From the NCBI GenBank assembly GCA_018823905.1, contig JAHJHL010000212.1, positions 1 through 58,511 on the forward strand: a stretch of 58,511 nt of DNA, read 5' to 3'. Both the position numbers and the translations under genes were made by a program. The DNA is from Alphaproteobacteria bacterium. GTDB taxonomy: Bacteria > Pseudomonadota > Alphaproteobacteria > Sphingomonadales > Sphingomonadaceae. The notes under the pieces are model-generated. The model saw only the letters and a program-made list of their open reading frames with translations, searched no databases and was not told where the DNA came from. This document shows, one piece after another, positions 1 to 8,320 of this stretch; the first letter of the stretch is position 1, and each line of letters opens with the position of its first letter.

Positions 1-47
1 AGGTCTTCGTCGAAAGCCTTGACGGTGTGATCGTTGACTACTGCCAT
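1..47 (-). CDS. phoU: PhoU, phosphate transport regulator (N-terminal fragment)
   Basis: Only the first 15 codons are in the window. They read MAVVNDHTVKAFDED, which fits the usual PhoU N-terminus (start, a short polar stretch, then the first helix). The ATG lies 28 bases downstream of the pstB stop on the same strand, the normal last position of a pst operon. PhoU is a cytoplasmic helical protein that links the PstSCAB transporter to the PhoR/PhoB sensor system and damps phosphate uptake. The call rests on position and this short peptide, so it is likely rather than proven. Confidence 0.75.
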   Translation of the reverse strand, partial: MAVVNDHTVKAFDED

Positions 48-75
48 CTACTTCGTCCTTGTTCGGCCCGCGGGA

Positions 76-864
76 TTAACCGTAGCGACCGGTGATATAA
101 TCCTTGGTGCGTTCCTGCTTCGGGTTCGTGAAGATGTCGGTGGTCTTGCCATATTCGACCAGCGTCCCGAGGTGGAAAAAGGCGGTGCGCTGCGACACGC
201 GGGCCGCCTGCTGCATGTTGTGCGTGACGATTACGATCGCGAATTTGCCGCGCAGTTCGTGGATCAGCTCCTCGATCTTTGCTGTCGCGATCGGGTCGAG
301 CGCCGAGCAGGGCTCGTCCATCAGGATCACTTCGGGGTCGACCGCGATCGCGCGCGCGATGCACAGCCGCTGTTGCTGCCCGCCCGACAGCGCGGTGCCG
401 CTTTCGAGTAACCGGTCCTTGACCTCGTCCCACAGCCCGGCGCGGACCAGCGCGCGTTCGACGATGACGTCGAGGTCGGCCTTGCTGGGCGCGAGGCCGT
501 GGATGCGCGGGCCGTAGCCGACATTGTCATAGATCGACTTGGGGAAGGGGTTCGGTTTCTGGAACACCATCCCGACCCGCGCGCGCAGCTGCACCACGTC
601 CATCGACGGCGCGTAAATATCCTCGCCGTCGAGCTCGATGCGGCCCGTCACCTTGGCGCTGGCGACGGTGTCGTTCATCCGGTTCAGCGAACGTAGAAAG
701 GTCGATTTGCCGCAGCCCGACGGGCCGATGAACGCGGTGACCAGGTCGGTGCCGACATCGATCGACACATTGTTGATCGCCTGTTTGTCACCGTAAAACA
801 CGTCGACGCCTTGCGCCCGCATCTTGGGATCGATGATGGTCAAATCTTCGTGGGTCATATTCAC
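76..864 (-). CDS. pstB: Phosphate ABC transporter ATPase PstB
   Basis: This is the ATP-hydrolysing subunit of the PstSCAB phosphate importer, acting at the cytoplasmic face of the inner membrane. The 262-residue protein has a Walker A motif (GPSGCGKST, near residue 50), the ABC signature LSGGQQQR, and a Walker B ending [10 protein letters not shown]. The [18 protein letters not shown] stretch is typical of PstB rather than other ABC ATPases. The ATG overlaps the end of pstA by four bases (ATGA), indicating translational coupling. Length is normal for the family. Expression should follow the Pho box upstream of pstS. Confidence 0.97.
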   Translation of the reverse strand: MNMTHEDLTIIDPKMRAQGVDVFYGDKQAINNVSIDVGTDLVTAFIGPSGCGKSTFLRSLNRMNDTVASAKVTGRIELDGEDIYAPSMDVVQLRARVGMVFQKPNPFPKSIYDNVGYGPRIHGLAPSKADLDVIVERALVRAGLWDEVKDRLLESGTALSGGQQQRLCIARAIAVDPEVILMDEPCSALDPIATAKIEELIHELRGKFAIVIVTHNMQQAARVSQRTAFFHLGTLVEYGKTTDIFTNPKQERTKDYITGRYG

Positions 865-2117
865 CAGCGTTGTTCGAATTTGTTGCGAAGATAGATCGCA
901 AAGGCGTTCATCGACAGCAGCACGACAAGCAGCACGATGATCGCGGCGGAGGTTTTCTCGACAAAGCCCCGGTCGACTTCGTCCGACCAGAGGAAGATCT
1001 GCATCGGCAGCACCGTCGAGGGCGAGCAGATGCCGCCCGGGACGTCGCCGATAAAGGCACGCATGCCGATCAGCAGCAGCGGCGCGGTTTCGCCCAGCGC
1101 GCGCGCCATGCCGATGATCGTGCCGGTCAGGATGCCGGGGAGGGCGAGCGGCAGCACGTGGTGGAACACCACCTGCACCGGGCTGGCGCCGACGCCCAGC
1201 GCCGCGTCGCGGATCGACGGCGGCACCGATTTGATCGCATTGCGGCTGGCGATCACGATCACCGGCATCGTCATCAGCGCCAGCGTCAGCCCGCCGACCA
1301 GCGGGCTCGCCTGACAGATGCCGAACCAGTTGATGAACACCGCGAGCGCGAGCAGGCCAAAGATGATCGACGGCACCGCGGCCAAGTTGTTGATCGACAC
1401 CTCGATCAGGTCGGTCCAGCGGTTCTTCGCCGCATATTCCTCAAGATACAGCGCCGCGAGCACCCCGGTCGGGAACGCAATCATAAACGCGATGAAGATC
1501 GTTAGCAGCGATCCTTTCAGCGCGCCCCAGATCCCCGCCACCGCCGGATCGGTCGCATCGGCATTCTTGAAGAACGGCCAGTGGATGCCCGTCGACAGCT
1601 TGCCGTCGCGCTCCAGCGCGTCGACCTGCGCCCCCAGCGCGCCCGCCGCGCCGTCCTTCGCCGCCATGTCGACCGCGCTCGCGGTCGGCAGTTCGAACAC
1701 CGTCTTGCCGTCGAGCAATGCGGGATCGTCCTTGATCGCGCTGCGCACTTCCTTCCACGCATTCTCGCTAATCAGCTCGGACCCGCCTTCGCCCAGCGCC
1801 TCGTCGGCGGCAAAGGCGACGATGTCGGCCAGCCCCGCGCTCGCGATCGCCTGATCGGCGTCGGCATCGCTAAGGCGCGCCTTGTCGATCGTCAGCGGCA
1901 TCGCCTTGAAATCGATCGGCACCGCGACATTGGTATAGGTAAAGCCGCGCGCGCCGTTGCCGACCATCACGAACAGCAGGAACGCGAGGAACGCGCCCGA
2001 CAGCAGCACCGCGCCCAGCCCGATAAACTTGAAGCGGCGTTCGGCGGCGTAGCGACCCGCGATGCGTTTCTGCATCGCCGCGCCTTTCCAGTCGGTGGGA
2101 TTGGTGGGCTTATTCAT
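861..2117 (-). CDS. pstA: Phosphate ABC transporter permease PstA
   Basis: One of the two membrane channel subunits of the phosphate importer. The 418-residue protein has a cytoplasmic N-terminus, a membrane segment near residues 30-55, a periplasmic insert of roughly 130 residues, and then the binding-protein-dependent transport permease domain with five or more membrane helices. The EAA-type loop reads [20 protein letters not shown]. At 418 residues it is longer than the E. coli protein (about 296) because of the periplasmic insert, which fits the long-PstA form I associate with sphingomonads. Its start overlaps the end of pstC by eight bases and its end overlaps pstB by four. Confidence 0.95.
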   Translation of the reverse strand: MNKPTNPTDWKGAAMQKRIAGRYAAERRFKFIGLGAVLLSGAFLAFLLFVMVGNGARGFTYTNVAVPIDFKAMPLTIDKARLSDADADQAIASAGLADIVAFAADEALGEGGSELISENAWKEVRSAIKDDPALLDGKTVFELPTASAVDMAAKDGAAGALGAQVDALERDGKLSTGIHWPFFKNADATDPAVAGIWGALKGSLLTIFIAFMIAFPTGVLAALYLEEYAAKNRWTDLIEVSINNLAAVPSIIFGLLALAVFINWFGICQASPLVGGLTLALMTMPVIVIASRNAIKSVPPSIRDAALGVGASPVQVVFHHVLPLALPGILTGTIIGMARALGETAPLLLIGMRAFIGDVPGGICSPSTVLPMQIFLWSDEVDRGFVEKTSAAIIVLLVVLLSMNAFAIYLRNKFEQRW

Positions 2118-3486
2118 AAGCTTCGCGATACTTCTTCACGATCCGCAGCGCGGCGATGTTGAGCAGCAGGGTGACGACGAACAGCACCAGCCCCAGCGCA
2201 AAGGCGGCGAGCGTCTTGGCGCTGTCGAATTCCTGGTCGCCGGTCAGCAGTTTGACGATCTGCGCGGTCACCGTGGTGACGCTGGCAAAGGGGTTCGCGG
2301 TCAGGTTCGCCGACAGGCCGGCCGCCATCACCACGATCATCGTCTCACCGATCGCGCGGCTGACCGCCAGCAGGATGCCGCCCATCACGCCCGGAAGCGC
2401 GGCGGGGATCAGCACCTGGCGGATCGTTTCGTTCGGCGTCGCGCCCAGCGCCAGCGATCCGTCGCGCATCGCCTGCGGCACCGCGTTGATGCTGTCGTCG
2501 GCCATCGACGACACGAACGGGATGATCATCACCCCCATCACGATGCCCGCCGCCAGCGCGCTTTCGGTCGACGCGTTCGGAATGCCCAGCATCACCGCAA
2601 ATTCGCGCAGGGCAGGGGCGACGGTCAGCGCGGCGAAATAGCCGTACACGACGGTCGGCACCCCCGCCAAAATCTCCAGGATCGGCTTGACCCAGCGGCG
2701 CACGACCGGCGCGGCATATTGGGTCAGATACACCGCGGTCATCATCCCGATCGGGATCGCGACGATCATCGCGATGATTGCGCCGATCAGCACCGTGCCC
2801 CAGAACAAGGGAATGCCGCCGAACGTATCGTCGACCGGCGCCCCGCTCTGCGGCGCCCAATTGGTCCCGAACAACAGCTCCAGCGGCGACACCAGCTGGA
2901 AAAAGCGGATCGATTCGAACAGCAATGACAACACGATGCCGAATGTCGTCAGGATCGCGACGAGCGACGCCAGCAGCAGGAACGCCATGACGATCCGCTC
3001 GACCCGCGTCCGCGCGCGGAAATCGGGCTTGATGCGGGTAAAGGCGTACAGCCCGCCCGCCAGCGCCAGCGCCAGCATCGCCGCGATGCCGATCCACGCA
3101 TATTTATGCGCCGCATCGGCATAGGGCTGGACCAGTGGCGCCGCGGCGGGCAACCGCACCGCGTCCTGCTTGCCCAGCGCCACGCTGCGCGCGTCGGACA
3201 AGATCGCGCCGCGCTCGAACCCGAACGACGGCAGCGATTGCGCCGCCTCGTCGGCCAAGACTTCGTTGGTGATCAGCCCCGGCGACACCGACGACCACAC
3301 GGCCAGGAACAGCGCGGCGGGGGCGAACAGCCACAGCGCGACGTACCAGCCATGATATTGCGGCCGCGAATGCAGCTTGGTCCCCGCGCGCCCCGCAAGC
3401 AGGTTCGACCGCGCGCGACCAGCCAGCCAGCCGATCAGCGCAAGGCCGGCAATCAAAAGCAAAAGGGCGGCGGCGTTGAAGGTCAC
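2110..3486 (-). CDS. pstC: Phosphate ABC transporter permease PstC
   Basis: Partner permease of PstA. The 458-residue protein begins with a GTG codon, preceded by a GAGGA ribosome site at suitable spacing. It has an N-terminal membrane helix, a second near residues 45-65, a periplasmic insert, and then a permease domain with the EAA loop (DGSLALGATPNETIRQVLIP). The N-terminal extension makes it longer than E. coli PstC (319 residues). It is separated from pstS by 175 bases holding a palindromic repeat and a hairpin terminator, so it is probably expressed below pstS. Confidence 0.95.
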   Translation of the reverse strand: MTFNAAALLLLIAGLALIGWLAGRARSNLLAGRAGTKLHSRPQYHGWYVALWLFAPAALFLAVWSSVSPGLITNEVLADEAAQSLPSFGFERGAILSDARSVALGKQDAVRLPAAAPLVQPYADAAHKYAWIGIAAMLALALAGGLYAFTRIKPDFRARTRVERIVMAFLLLASLVAILTTFGIVLSLLFESIRFFQLVSPLELLFGTNWAPQSGAPVDDTFGGIPLFWGTVLIGAIIAMIVAIPIGMMTAVYLTQYAAPVVRRWVKPILEILAGVPTVVYGYFAALTVAPALREFAVMLGIPNASTESALAAGIVMGVMIIPFVSSMADDSINAVPQAMRDGSLALGATPNETIRQVLIPAALPGVMGGILLAVSRAIGETMIVVMAAGLSANLTANPFASVTTVTAQIVKLLTGDQEFDSAKTLAAFALGLVLFVVTLLLNIAALRIVKKYREAYE

Positions 3487-3508
3487 GCAGTCCTCATCAA
3501 ACCATTCC

Positions 3509-3601
3509 CGTCATTGCGAGCGTAGCGAAGCAATCTCCAGCTGGCATCCTGCTGTGCCGATGGCTGGGGATTGCCGCGTCGCTGCGCTCCTCGCAATGAC
3601 G
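3509..3601. repeat. Palindromic extragenic repeat between pstS and pstC
   Basis: The element opens with CGTCATTGCGAGCGTAGCGA and closes with an imperfect reverse complement ending TCGCAATGACG. The arms are about 35 bases each and the middle is CTGGCATCC..TGGCTGGGG. It resembles the REP-type palindromes common between genes in alphaproteobacteria. In RNA it would form a long hairpin inside the pst transcript, which may stabilise the upstream pstS message. Confidence 0.75.
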
Positions 3602-3604
3602 ATC

Positions 3605-3649
3605 AAAAAACCGGTGACCGGCACGGGCCGAAACCCGCCCCGGTCACCA
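3605..3649 (-). terminator. Intrinsic terminator/attenuator after pstS
   Basis: On the minus strand, GGTGACCGG pairs with CCGGTCACC across a GC-rich loop that can itself pair (GGCGGG with CCCGT). The stem is followed by GGTTTTTTG. It sits 13 bases beyond the pstS stop and upstream of pstC, so partial termination would leave the binding protein in excess over the permease. Confidence 0.7.
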
Positions 3650-3661
3650 GCGGGGGGAAAC

Positions 3662-4723
3662 TTACTTCAGCTCGGCGCCGTTCAGCGCGGTCATGCCGGT
3701 GCCGTTCGCCGCCGCGGCGTCCGCGATCGGCTTCGGCGACACGATCAGGCCCTTGCTGTTCAGATAACCGCCGTCGCCCGCGCCCTTCAGGAACTCGGCG
3801 ACAAATTCGGCCAGCCCCGGGACGACGCCGACATGCGCCTTCTTGATATAGATGAACAGCGGGCGCGAACCCGGATAGCTGCCGTCGGCGATCGCGGCAT
3901 AGGTCGGCGAAACGCCCTGAATCGGCACCGCCTTGATCTTGCCCTTGTTCGCATCGAGATAGCTGAAGCCGAAAATGCCCAGGCTGGTCGGGTTCTTGTC
4001 CAGCTTCGAGATGATCAGGTTATCATTCTCGCCCTGCTCGACATAGAAGGGCGCACCGCGCAGCGCGGTACAGGTCGCTTCATGCTTGTCCTTGTCGCTG
4101 TCCTTCAGCGCCTTCATCTCGGGATTGGCATCGCAACCGCGGCCCAGGATCAGCTCCTTGAACGCGTCATAGGTACCGCTGGTCGACGGCGGGCCGAACA
4201 CCGAAATGGCGACGGCGGGCAGCGCCGGGTTGACGTCTTTCCACGTCTTGGCGGTGTTGGGCTTGCCATAGGGGTTGGCGGCCAGCGCCTTATATACATC
4301 TTCTTCGGTCAGCTTGAAGCCGGGGCCGCGCGTCGCTTCGCCCAGCGCGATGCCGTCGATGCCGATCTGGACTTCGACGATGTCCTTGACGCCATTGGCG
4401 ACGCAGCTGTCGAATTCCTTCTTCTTGATCCGGCGCGAAGCGTTGGCGATGTCGGGGGTGTCGCCGCCGACGCCCGAACAGAAACGCTCGAAACCGCCAC
4501 CGGTGCCGGTGCTGTCGATCTTTGGCGTCTTGTTGCCCGTCGCTTCGGCGAACTTCTCACCGACCGCGGTGGCAAAGGGATAGACCGTCGACGATCCGAC
4601 GGCGCTGATATAATCGCGCGCGCCGCCACCCGACGAAGCCTGATCCTGACAGGCGGAAAGCGCCAGCGCGCACACGGCGGCGCCAACGACGCCAAGGGTG
4701 CGGGGCGCGAATTTCTGAGCCAT
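3662..4723 (-). CDS. pstS: Phosphate-binding lipoprotein PstS
   Basis: Periplasmic receptor that binds inorganic phosphate and hands it to PstCA. The 353-residue protein has a lipoprotein signal ending LALSAC (predicted lipidated Cys near residue 25). It then shows the PstS motifs AVGSSTVYPF near the mature N-terminus, STGTGGGFERFC, and GPPSTSGTYDAF, which supply phosphate-binding Ser and Thr residues. The C-terminal part carries the conserved YPGSRPLFIYIKKAH segment. It is the first gene of the operon, directly downstream of a Pho box. Confidence 0.96.
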   Translation of the reverse strand: MAQKFAPRTLGVVGAAVCALALSACQDQASSGGGARDYISAVGSSTVYPFATAVGEKFAEATGNKTPKIDSTGTGGGFERFCSGVGGDTPDIANASRRIKKKEFDSCVANGVKDIVEVQIGIDGIALGEATRGPGFKLTEEDVYKALAANPYGKPNTAKTWKDVNPALPAVAISVFGPPSTSGTYDAFKELILGRGCDANPEMKALKDSDKDKHEATCTALRGAPFYVEQGENDNLIISKLDKNPTSLGIFGFSYLDANKGKIKAVPIQGVSPTYAAIADGSYPGSRPLFIYIKKAHVGVVPGLAEFVAEFLKGAGDGGYLNSKGLIVSPKPIADAAAANGTGMTALNGAELK

Positions 4724-4802
4724 GGAAAATCCTGTTGATGGGGGTCGTTACCGAACCAAGCCGCCACCCCCGCGGCGACTCGCTGAGCGCCATTTGGGGG
4801 TT

Positions 4803-4846
4803 TTGTGTGACGTGTTTGTGACAGCGAGTGTCATGGAAGTGTCATG
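4803..4846 (-). promoter_or_regulatory. Pho box (PhoB-binding repeats) upstream of pstS
   Basis: Read on the minus strand, four near-tandem 11-base units follow each other: CATGACACTTC, CATGACACTCG, CTGTCACAAAC, ACGTCACACAA. The TGACAC/TGTCAC cores recur about every helical turn, as PhoB sites do (consensus CTGTCAT every 11 bases). The block lies about 80 bases upstream of the pstS ATG. It also lies about 77 bases upstream of the oppositely transcribed ATPase gene starting at 4923. Confidence 0.8.
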
Positions 4847-4922
4847 AAGGCGGAGTGGCGCAGATCCATGCCCTCGACGTCTAGTTTGAAGTGTGGCAAT
4901 TTGCGAACGTGAGGGGACAGCT

Positions 4923-6137
4923 ATGGCGCTTTTTAGGACGTTGGAGATTGGCAATTGGCGCCAGTTTCACAGAATAGACATCGATTTGAGCAAGCAGATC
5001 ACTGTTTTGACCGGAAGCAACGGAACCGGAAAAACCTCTCTGCTCAACATACTTACTCAGCATTTCGGCTGGAACCTCTCGTTCGTGTCAACGCCGCGGA
5101 TAGCCAGCCGTCGCCTGCGAGCTATTTGGTCCGATATATATGAAGACAGCATAATTTACGACGAAGAGTCTGCAAATGGAAAGGTTACGATCGGAAGAAT
5201 CGATTATGATGATGGAAATCAGTGTAATATTGTCACTGATAAGATAGTCTCATCAAATTATTCTTTGAAATACTCTGGATTGCAACCCGTATCAGGATTG
5301 TACATTCCATCTCACCGGCCGCAGGCTATTCATAGCCCAGTTCAGAGCATTCCAACCAACCCGATTTCATCGCAGCAGCAGTATCAAGAGTACCAAAATC
5401 TTATGATACAGGCGTTCGGAAGTCAAAATATTCGAAATCCTGGTACAGTTCAGAAGCAATCTATAATTGCATTAGCTGTATTTGGTGAAGGGAACGAGTC
5501 CGTACTTCCAAATCCAGATTATAAGAAAACATTTGAAAGTTTGCAAAGGGTACTTTCGATTATTCTTCCTAGCCAACTTGAGTTTAGAAGGCTAGAGATA
5601 CGCTCCGGTGACGTCGTTCTGGTTACTGGAACAGGTGATTTTAGCTTAGATGCAATGTCGGGAGGTGTAAATGCGCTATTCGGAATTGCGTGGCAGCTTA
5701 CGATGTTTCAATCAGCAAACCCTGTTTTCACTATTGTTATAGATGAGCCAGAGAATCACCTTCATCCTAGTATGCAAAGGTTGTTGTTGCCAAATCTTGC
5801 GCAGGCATTTCCTAATTCTAGAATCGTCGTTGCGACTCATAGCCCGTTTATTATCACCAGCTTCCCAGAAGCCAACGTTTATGGACTAATTTACAACGAA
5901 AATAAGAGAGTAATTTCATGTAGATTGGAGACAACAGAGCTTTCTGGTACTCCCAATCAAGTTCTGAGAGAAGTTCTCAACGTGGATTCTAACTTGCCCG
6001 CGTGGGTTGCTGCTCGAATACAGCAGATTCTTTCTGATCCAGCGCTTGGTGATGACCCCAAAGCCAGGGGTGCAAACATTATGCAAGAGCTAGCTAGGCT
6101 GGGGTTGGCAGACGCACTTGTTGATTTCGAGGCTTAA
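4923..6137 (+). CDS. AAA-family ATPase, PtuA-like (Septu-type defence candidate)
   Basis: A 404-residue P-loop ATPase of the SMC-like AAA_15/AAA_21 group, as used by anti-phage systems and old-type nucleases. Visible motifs are Walker A GSNGTGKTS at residues 31-39, a signature-like MSGG near residue 243, Walker B IVIDEPENHLHP with Asp-Glu near 274-275, and an H-loop (ATHSPF, His near 306). No nuclease or TOPRIM domain is evident. The ATG at 4923 is preferred over an upstream GTG at 4893 because GAGGGGACAGCT precedes it. The gene is strikingly AT-rich, with codon choice (ATA, TTA, AAT) unlike its neighbours, suggesting transfer. It is followed after one base by an HNH nuclease gene. That pairing is the PtuA/PtuB layout; this protein is somewhat shorter than the PtuA proteins I know. 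Other AAA-HNH pairs are possible. Confidence 0.8.
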   Translation: MALFRTLEIGNWRQFHRIDIDLSKQITVLTGSNGTGKTSLLNILTQHFGWNLSFVSTPRIASRRLRAIWSDIYEDSIIYDEESANGKVTIGRIDYDDGNQCNIVTDKIVSSNYSLKYSGLQPVSGLYIPSHRPQAIHSPVQSIPTNPISSQQQYQEYQNLMIQAFGSQNIRNPGTVQKQSIIALAVFGEGNESVLPNPDYKKTFESLQRVLSIILPSQLEFRRLEIRSGDVVLVTGTGDFSLDAMSGGVNALFGIAWQLTMFQSANPVFTIVIDEPENHLHPSMQRLLLPNLAQAFPNSRIVVATHSPFIITSFPEANVYGLIYNENKRVISCRLETTELSGTPNQVLREVLNVDSNLPAWVAARIQQILSDPALGDDPKARGANIMQELARLGLADALVDFEA

Positions 6138-6138
6138 G

Positions 6139-6756
6139 ATGCGCCATCACCAGAAAGGAGCGGAGCCTCAGGTTCTGACCGAGAATAAGAACGAATGGCA
6201 AGCGGCCTACTTGGCCGACAAGGGTAATGCGACTGCGAGATACAGATACCGACATCCCGAAATTAAAAACTCTTTGCTAACGGAAACCGGGCACAAATGC
6301 ATTTATTGTGAAAGCAAAATTGGGCACAATACGCCGGGTGACGTGGAACATAAGGCGCCATCATCTCTGTACGAATATCTCCATTTCGATTGGACCAACC
6401 TTACGATAGCCTGCACTGAATGTAATAGGAGAAAAGGGGCTTACGATACTGTCTCAGATCCCTTTCTTGATCCGTATCTGCCAGATATTGAAGCTAGGAT
6501 CGCGCACCACGGTCCGGTCGTTGTTAGCGCGGCGGGAGACGTCGGCGCGGAGATCGGTGTTCGTCGCTTAGAACTCGATCGCGGTCGAAACGATCTGATG
6601 GAACGTAAAGTGGAAAAGATAGTCGAGATCAATCATTTAAAGAATCGAATTATTCAGTGCGGCAACCCAATTCTTAGAGAGCTTTTGGAGGCCGACCTCA
6701 ATCGACGATGCCAGATCGATCAAGAGTTTTCAGGTATGGTTCGGTCTCTGATATGA
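6139..6756 (+). CDS. HNH endonuclease, PtuB-like (TIGR02646 type)
   Basis: A 205-residue HNH nuclease. The core runs CIYC (Cys54, Cys57), DVEHKAP (His71), FDWTNL (Asn87), CTECNRRKG (Cys92, Cys95, Asn96). This order of a zinc-binding CxxC, EH, WxNL and CxxCN..KG matches the PtuB/TIGR02646 family found in Septu systems and as effector of retron Ec78. The start at 6139 lies one base after the ATPase stop with GAGG at usable spacing; a TTG at 6118 would overlap. It shares the AT-rich character of the ATPase gene, less strongly toward its end. In Septu, the ATPase complex is thought to control the nuclease, which degrades nucleic acid on infection. No reverse transcriptase or msr/msd-like region lies nearby, so a retron version is not supported. 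Confidence 0.82.
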   Translation: MRHHQKGAEPQVLTENKNEWQAAYLADKGNATARYRYRHPEIKNSLLTETGHKCIYCESKIGHNTPGDVEHKAPSSLYEYLHFDWTNLTIACTECNRRKGAYDTVSDPFLDPYLPDIEARIAHHGPVVVSAAGDVGAEIGVRRLELDRGRNDLMERKVEKIVEINHLKNRIIQCGNPILRELLEADLNRRCQIDQEFSGMVRSLI

Positions 6757-6778
6757 CCTTGCACAATTCGGCGATTAA

Positions 6779-7087
6779 ATGATCCTCATCACCGGCCACG
6801 TCATCCTGACCCCCGAGCATCGCGAGCGTATGATAGCGCTCGGCGCCGAGCATAGCGCGCGGTCGCGCGGCGAGGCGGGGTGTCTGGCGCACAACTGCCA
6901 TATCGATGTCGAACAACCCGACCGCCTCGTCTTTGTCGAGGAGTGGGTGGATATGGCCGCGGTGCGCGCCCACTTCGCGGTCCCCGCATCGGGCGCCTTC
7001 GTCGCCGAAATGCGCGCCCTCTCGCCGCAGCCGCCGGTGATGCGGATTTTCTCGGGCGAAGATGTGACGGCGCGGGTGGTGGGATAG
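6779..7087 (+). CDS. Antibiotic biosynthesis monooxygenase (ABM/YgiN-like) protein
   Basis: A 102-residue single-domain protein of the dimeric ferredoxin-like ABM fold. It has the typical pattern of a short strand (ILITGHVILTP), a helix with RSRGEAGCLAHNCHID, then RLVFVEEWVDMAAVRAHFAVP and a final strand. Family members are cofactor-free monooxygenases acting on quinols and similar electron-rich compounds; no substrate can be assigned here. It starts 22 bases after the HNH gene but returns to host-like GC-rich codon use, so it marks the edge of the AT-rich island. Confidence 0.85.
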   Translation: MILITGHVILTPEHRERMIALGAEHSARSRGEAGCLAHNCHIDVEQPDRLVFVEEWVDMAAVRAHFAVPASGAFVAEMRALSPQPPVMRIFSGEDVTARVVG

Positions 7088-7092
7088 AAGGG

Positions 7093-7326
7093 TCTCACGC
7101 AAAGGCGCAAAGGCGCGAAGAAGGAAGAGAGAAAGAGAAACAAATATCTCACACAAAGACACAAAGGCACAAAGATTGCGGCTCCGGGCCGCCGACGACG
7201 TGAACCAGTTAACCTTTGCCATTTGATGGCCGGACAAAGTCCGGCAGCCAAATCGAAACGTCAGGCTTCTGCACCACGGTTGCGCCTGAGACCGCCCCCT
7301 TCGCGCCTTCGCGCCTTTGCGTGAGA
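7093..7326. repeat. Non-coding element with inverted ends (MITE-like)
   Basis: The left end reads TCTCACGCAAAGGCGCAAAG and the right end is its near reverse complement, finishing CGCGCCTTTGCGTGAGA. A degenerate copy of the left motif (TCTCACACAAAGACACAAAG) follows at 7147. The interior (about 180 bases) has no convincing coding region. Terminal inverted repeats around a short non-coding core resemble a miniature inverted-repeat element. I cannot identify a flanking target-site duplication with confidence. Confidence 0.5.
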
Positions 7327-7716
7327 TTCCTTCTTGCTACCGGCGGCTCAAAGCGCGACCCCGATCCCGTCCGGGTGACGAGCACGGGAATCGGGGACGG
7401 GTGACGATGTAGGAAAATAACCGCTTTCCTACATTATTTCGCTGTGCCAGCCTTCATCCCGGCTCTTTCAAATCATCGATACGCGCTATGCCGCCGATGC
7501 GCGCGCGGCGCCGACGCGCGGCGCTGCTCCGTCGGGAATACGGCCGCGGCACTTCAGCGCGTAAGGCTGAACTTTACTGAACTTTGGCGCGCCGCGCCGC
7601 CCGCGCGCCCGCTGGTCCGGCGCGCGCGGGCTTGATCGGGCGCCGCGTTCGGATAGGGCAGGGTGATCGACCCCGGATCGCGCCGGGGTAACAGGGGTGT
7701 CGCGCCGGGGGGCCAT
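7327..7716. other. Intergenic stretch without a recognised gene
   Basis: About 390 bases between the inverted-end element and the next gene. It contains a pair of direct matches around GTAGGAAAATAACCGCTTTCCTACATTA (7410-7437), in which GTAGGAAA..TTTCCTAC forms a short perfect inverted repeat. It then becomes very GC-rich with runs of GCGCG. Short open frames here have no recognisable product. Confidence 0.5.
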
Positions 7717-8268
7717 ATGAGCGGGTTTGAATTCATCTTTTCGCTGTTCGGGCTGATCCTCGGCCTCGCGCTGGCCGAGGGGCTGGGCGGGCTGGCGCGC
7801 GCGCTCAAGGCCAGCCACCGCGTCCGTATCGGCTGGCCGACCGCGCTGCTCGGGCTGTTCGTGTCGTGCGACGTCGTCACCTTCTGGATGTACGGTTGGG
7901 CGGTGCGCGACGCGCTGCCGCTGAACTGGCCGGTGCTGTTCTGCGGCTTCATCGTCACCGCCGTCTATTATGTCGCGGCTTCGCTGGTGTTCCCTGACGA
8001 TCCCGAAGGATGGGGCGACCTCAATGCCCATTTCGACCAGCACCGCCGCAAGGTGATCGGCGGCGTGTTCCTGTGCAATGTCGCGCTGATGGCCGTCGTC
8101 ACTTGGCTGGGCGGCTTGCCGGCCCCGACCAGCCTGCGCGCCGTCATCATCGCGTGGAGCTTCTTCCCCGTCGCACTGTTGGCGATCGCTGCAAAAGACC
8201 GCCGCGTGGTGCTCGGCTGCCTAACCTGGCTGATCGCGCTCTACCCGCTGTCGGCGGTGTGGCATTAG
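7717..8268 (+). CDS. Hypothetical integral membrane protein
   Basis: A 183-residue protein with about five hydrophobic helices: near residues 4-22 (FIFSLFGLILGLALAEGL), 38-58, 66-88, 116-135 and 140-178. The start at the ATG of GGGGGGCCATATG is preferred over an in-frame ATG 18 codons earlier, because the extra N-terminus is Arg/Gly-rich and unlike a membrane protein start. I do not recognise the family and assign no function. It stands alone, converging on the gene at 8321. Confidence 0.7.
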   Translation: MSGFEFIFSLFGLILGLALAEGLGGLARALKASHRVRIGWPTALLGLFVSCDVVTFWMYGWAVRDALPLNWPVLFCGFIVTAVYYVAASLVFPDDPEGWGDLNAHFDQHRRKVIGGVFLCNVALMAVVTWLGGLPAPTSLRAVIIAWSFFPVALLAIAAKDRRVVLGCLTWLIALYPLSAVWH

Positions 8269-8320
8269 ACCAGGCGGGTCGGCCCAAACCCGAACGGGAA
8301 CAATGACGCTCAGAAGAGGG

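Noticed and set aside
4923-6756. A retron-type (Ec78-like) version of the ATPase/HNH pair
   Set aside because: No reverse transcriptase or msr/msd-like RNA region is found on either side, so only the Septu-like reading is kept.
7444-7635. A 63-codon plus-strand frame in the GC-rich gap before the membrane protein
   Set aside because: Very Arg/Ala-rich, overlapped by other equally open frames, with no recognisable ribosome site or family.
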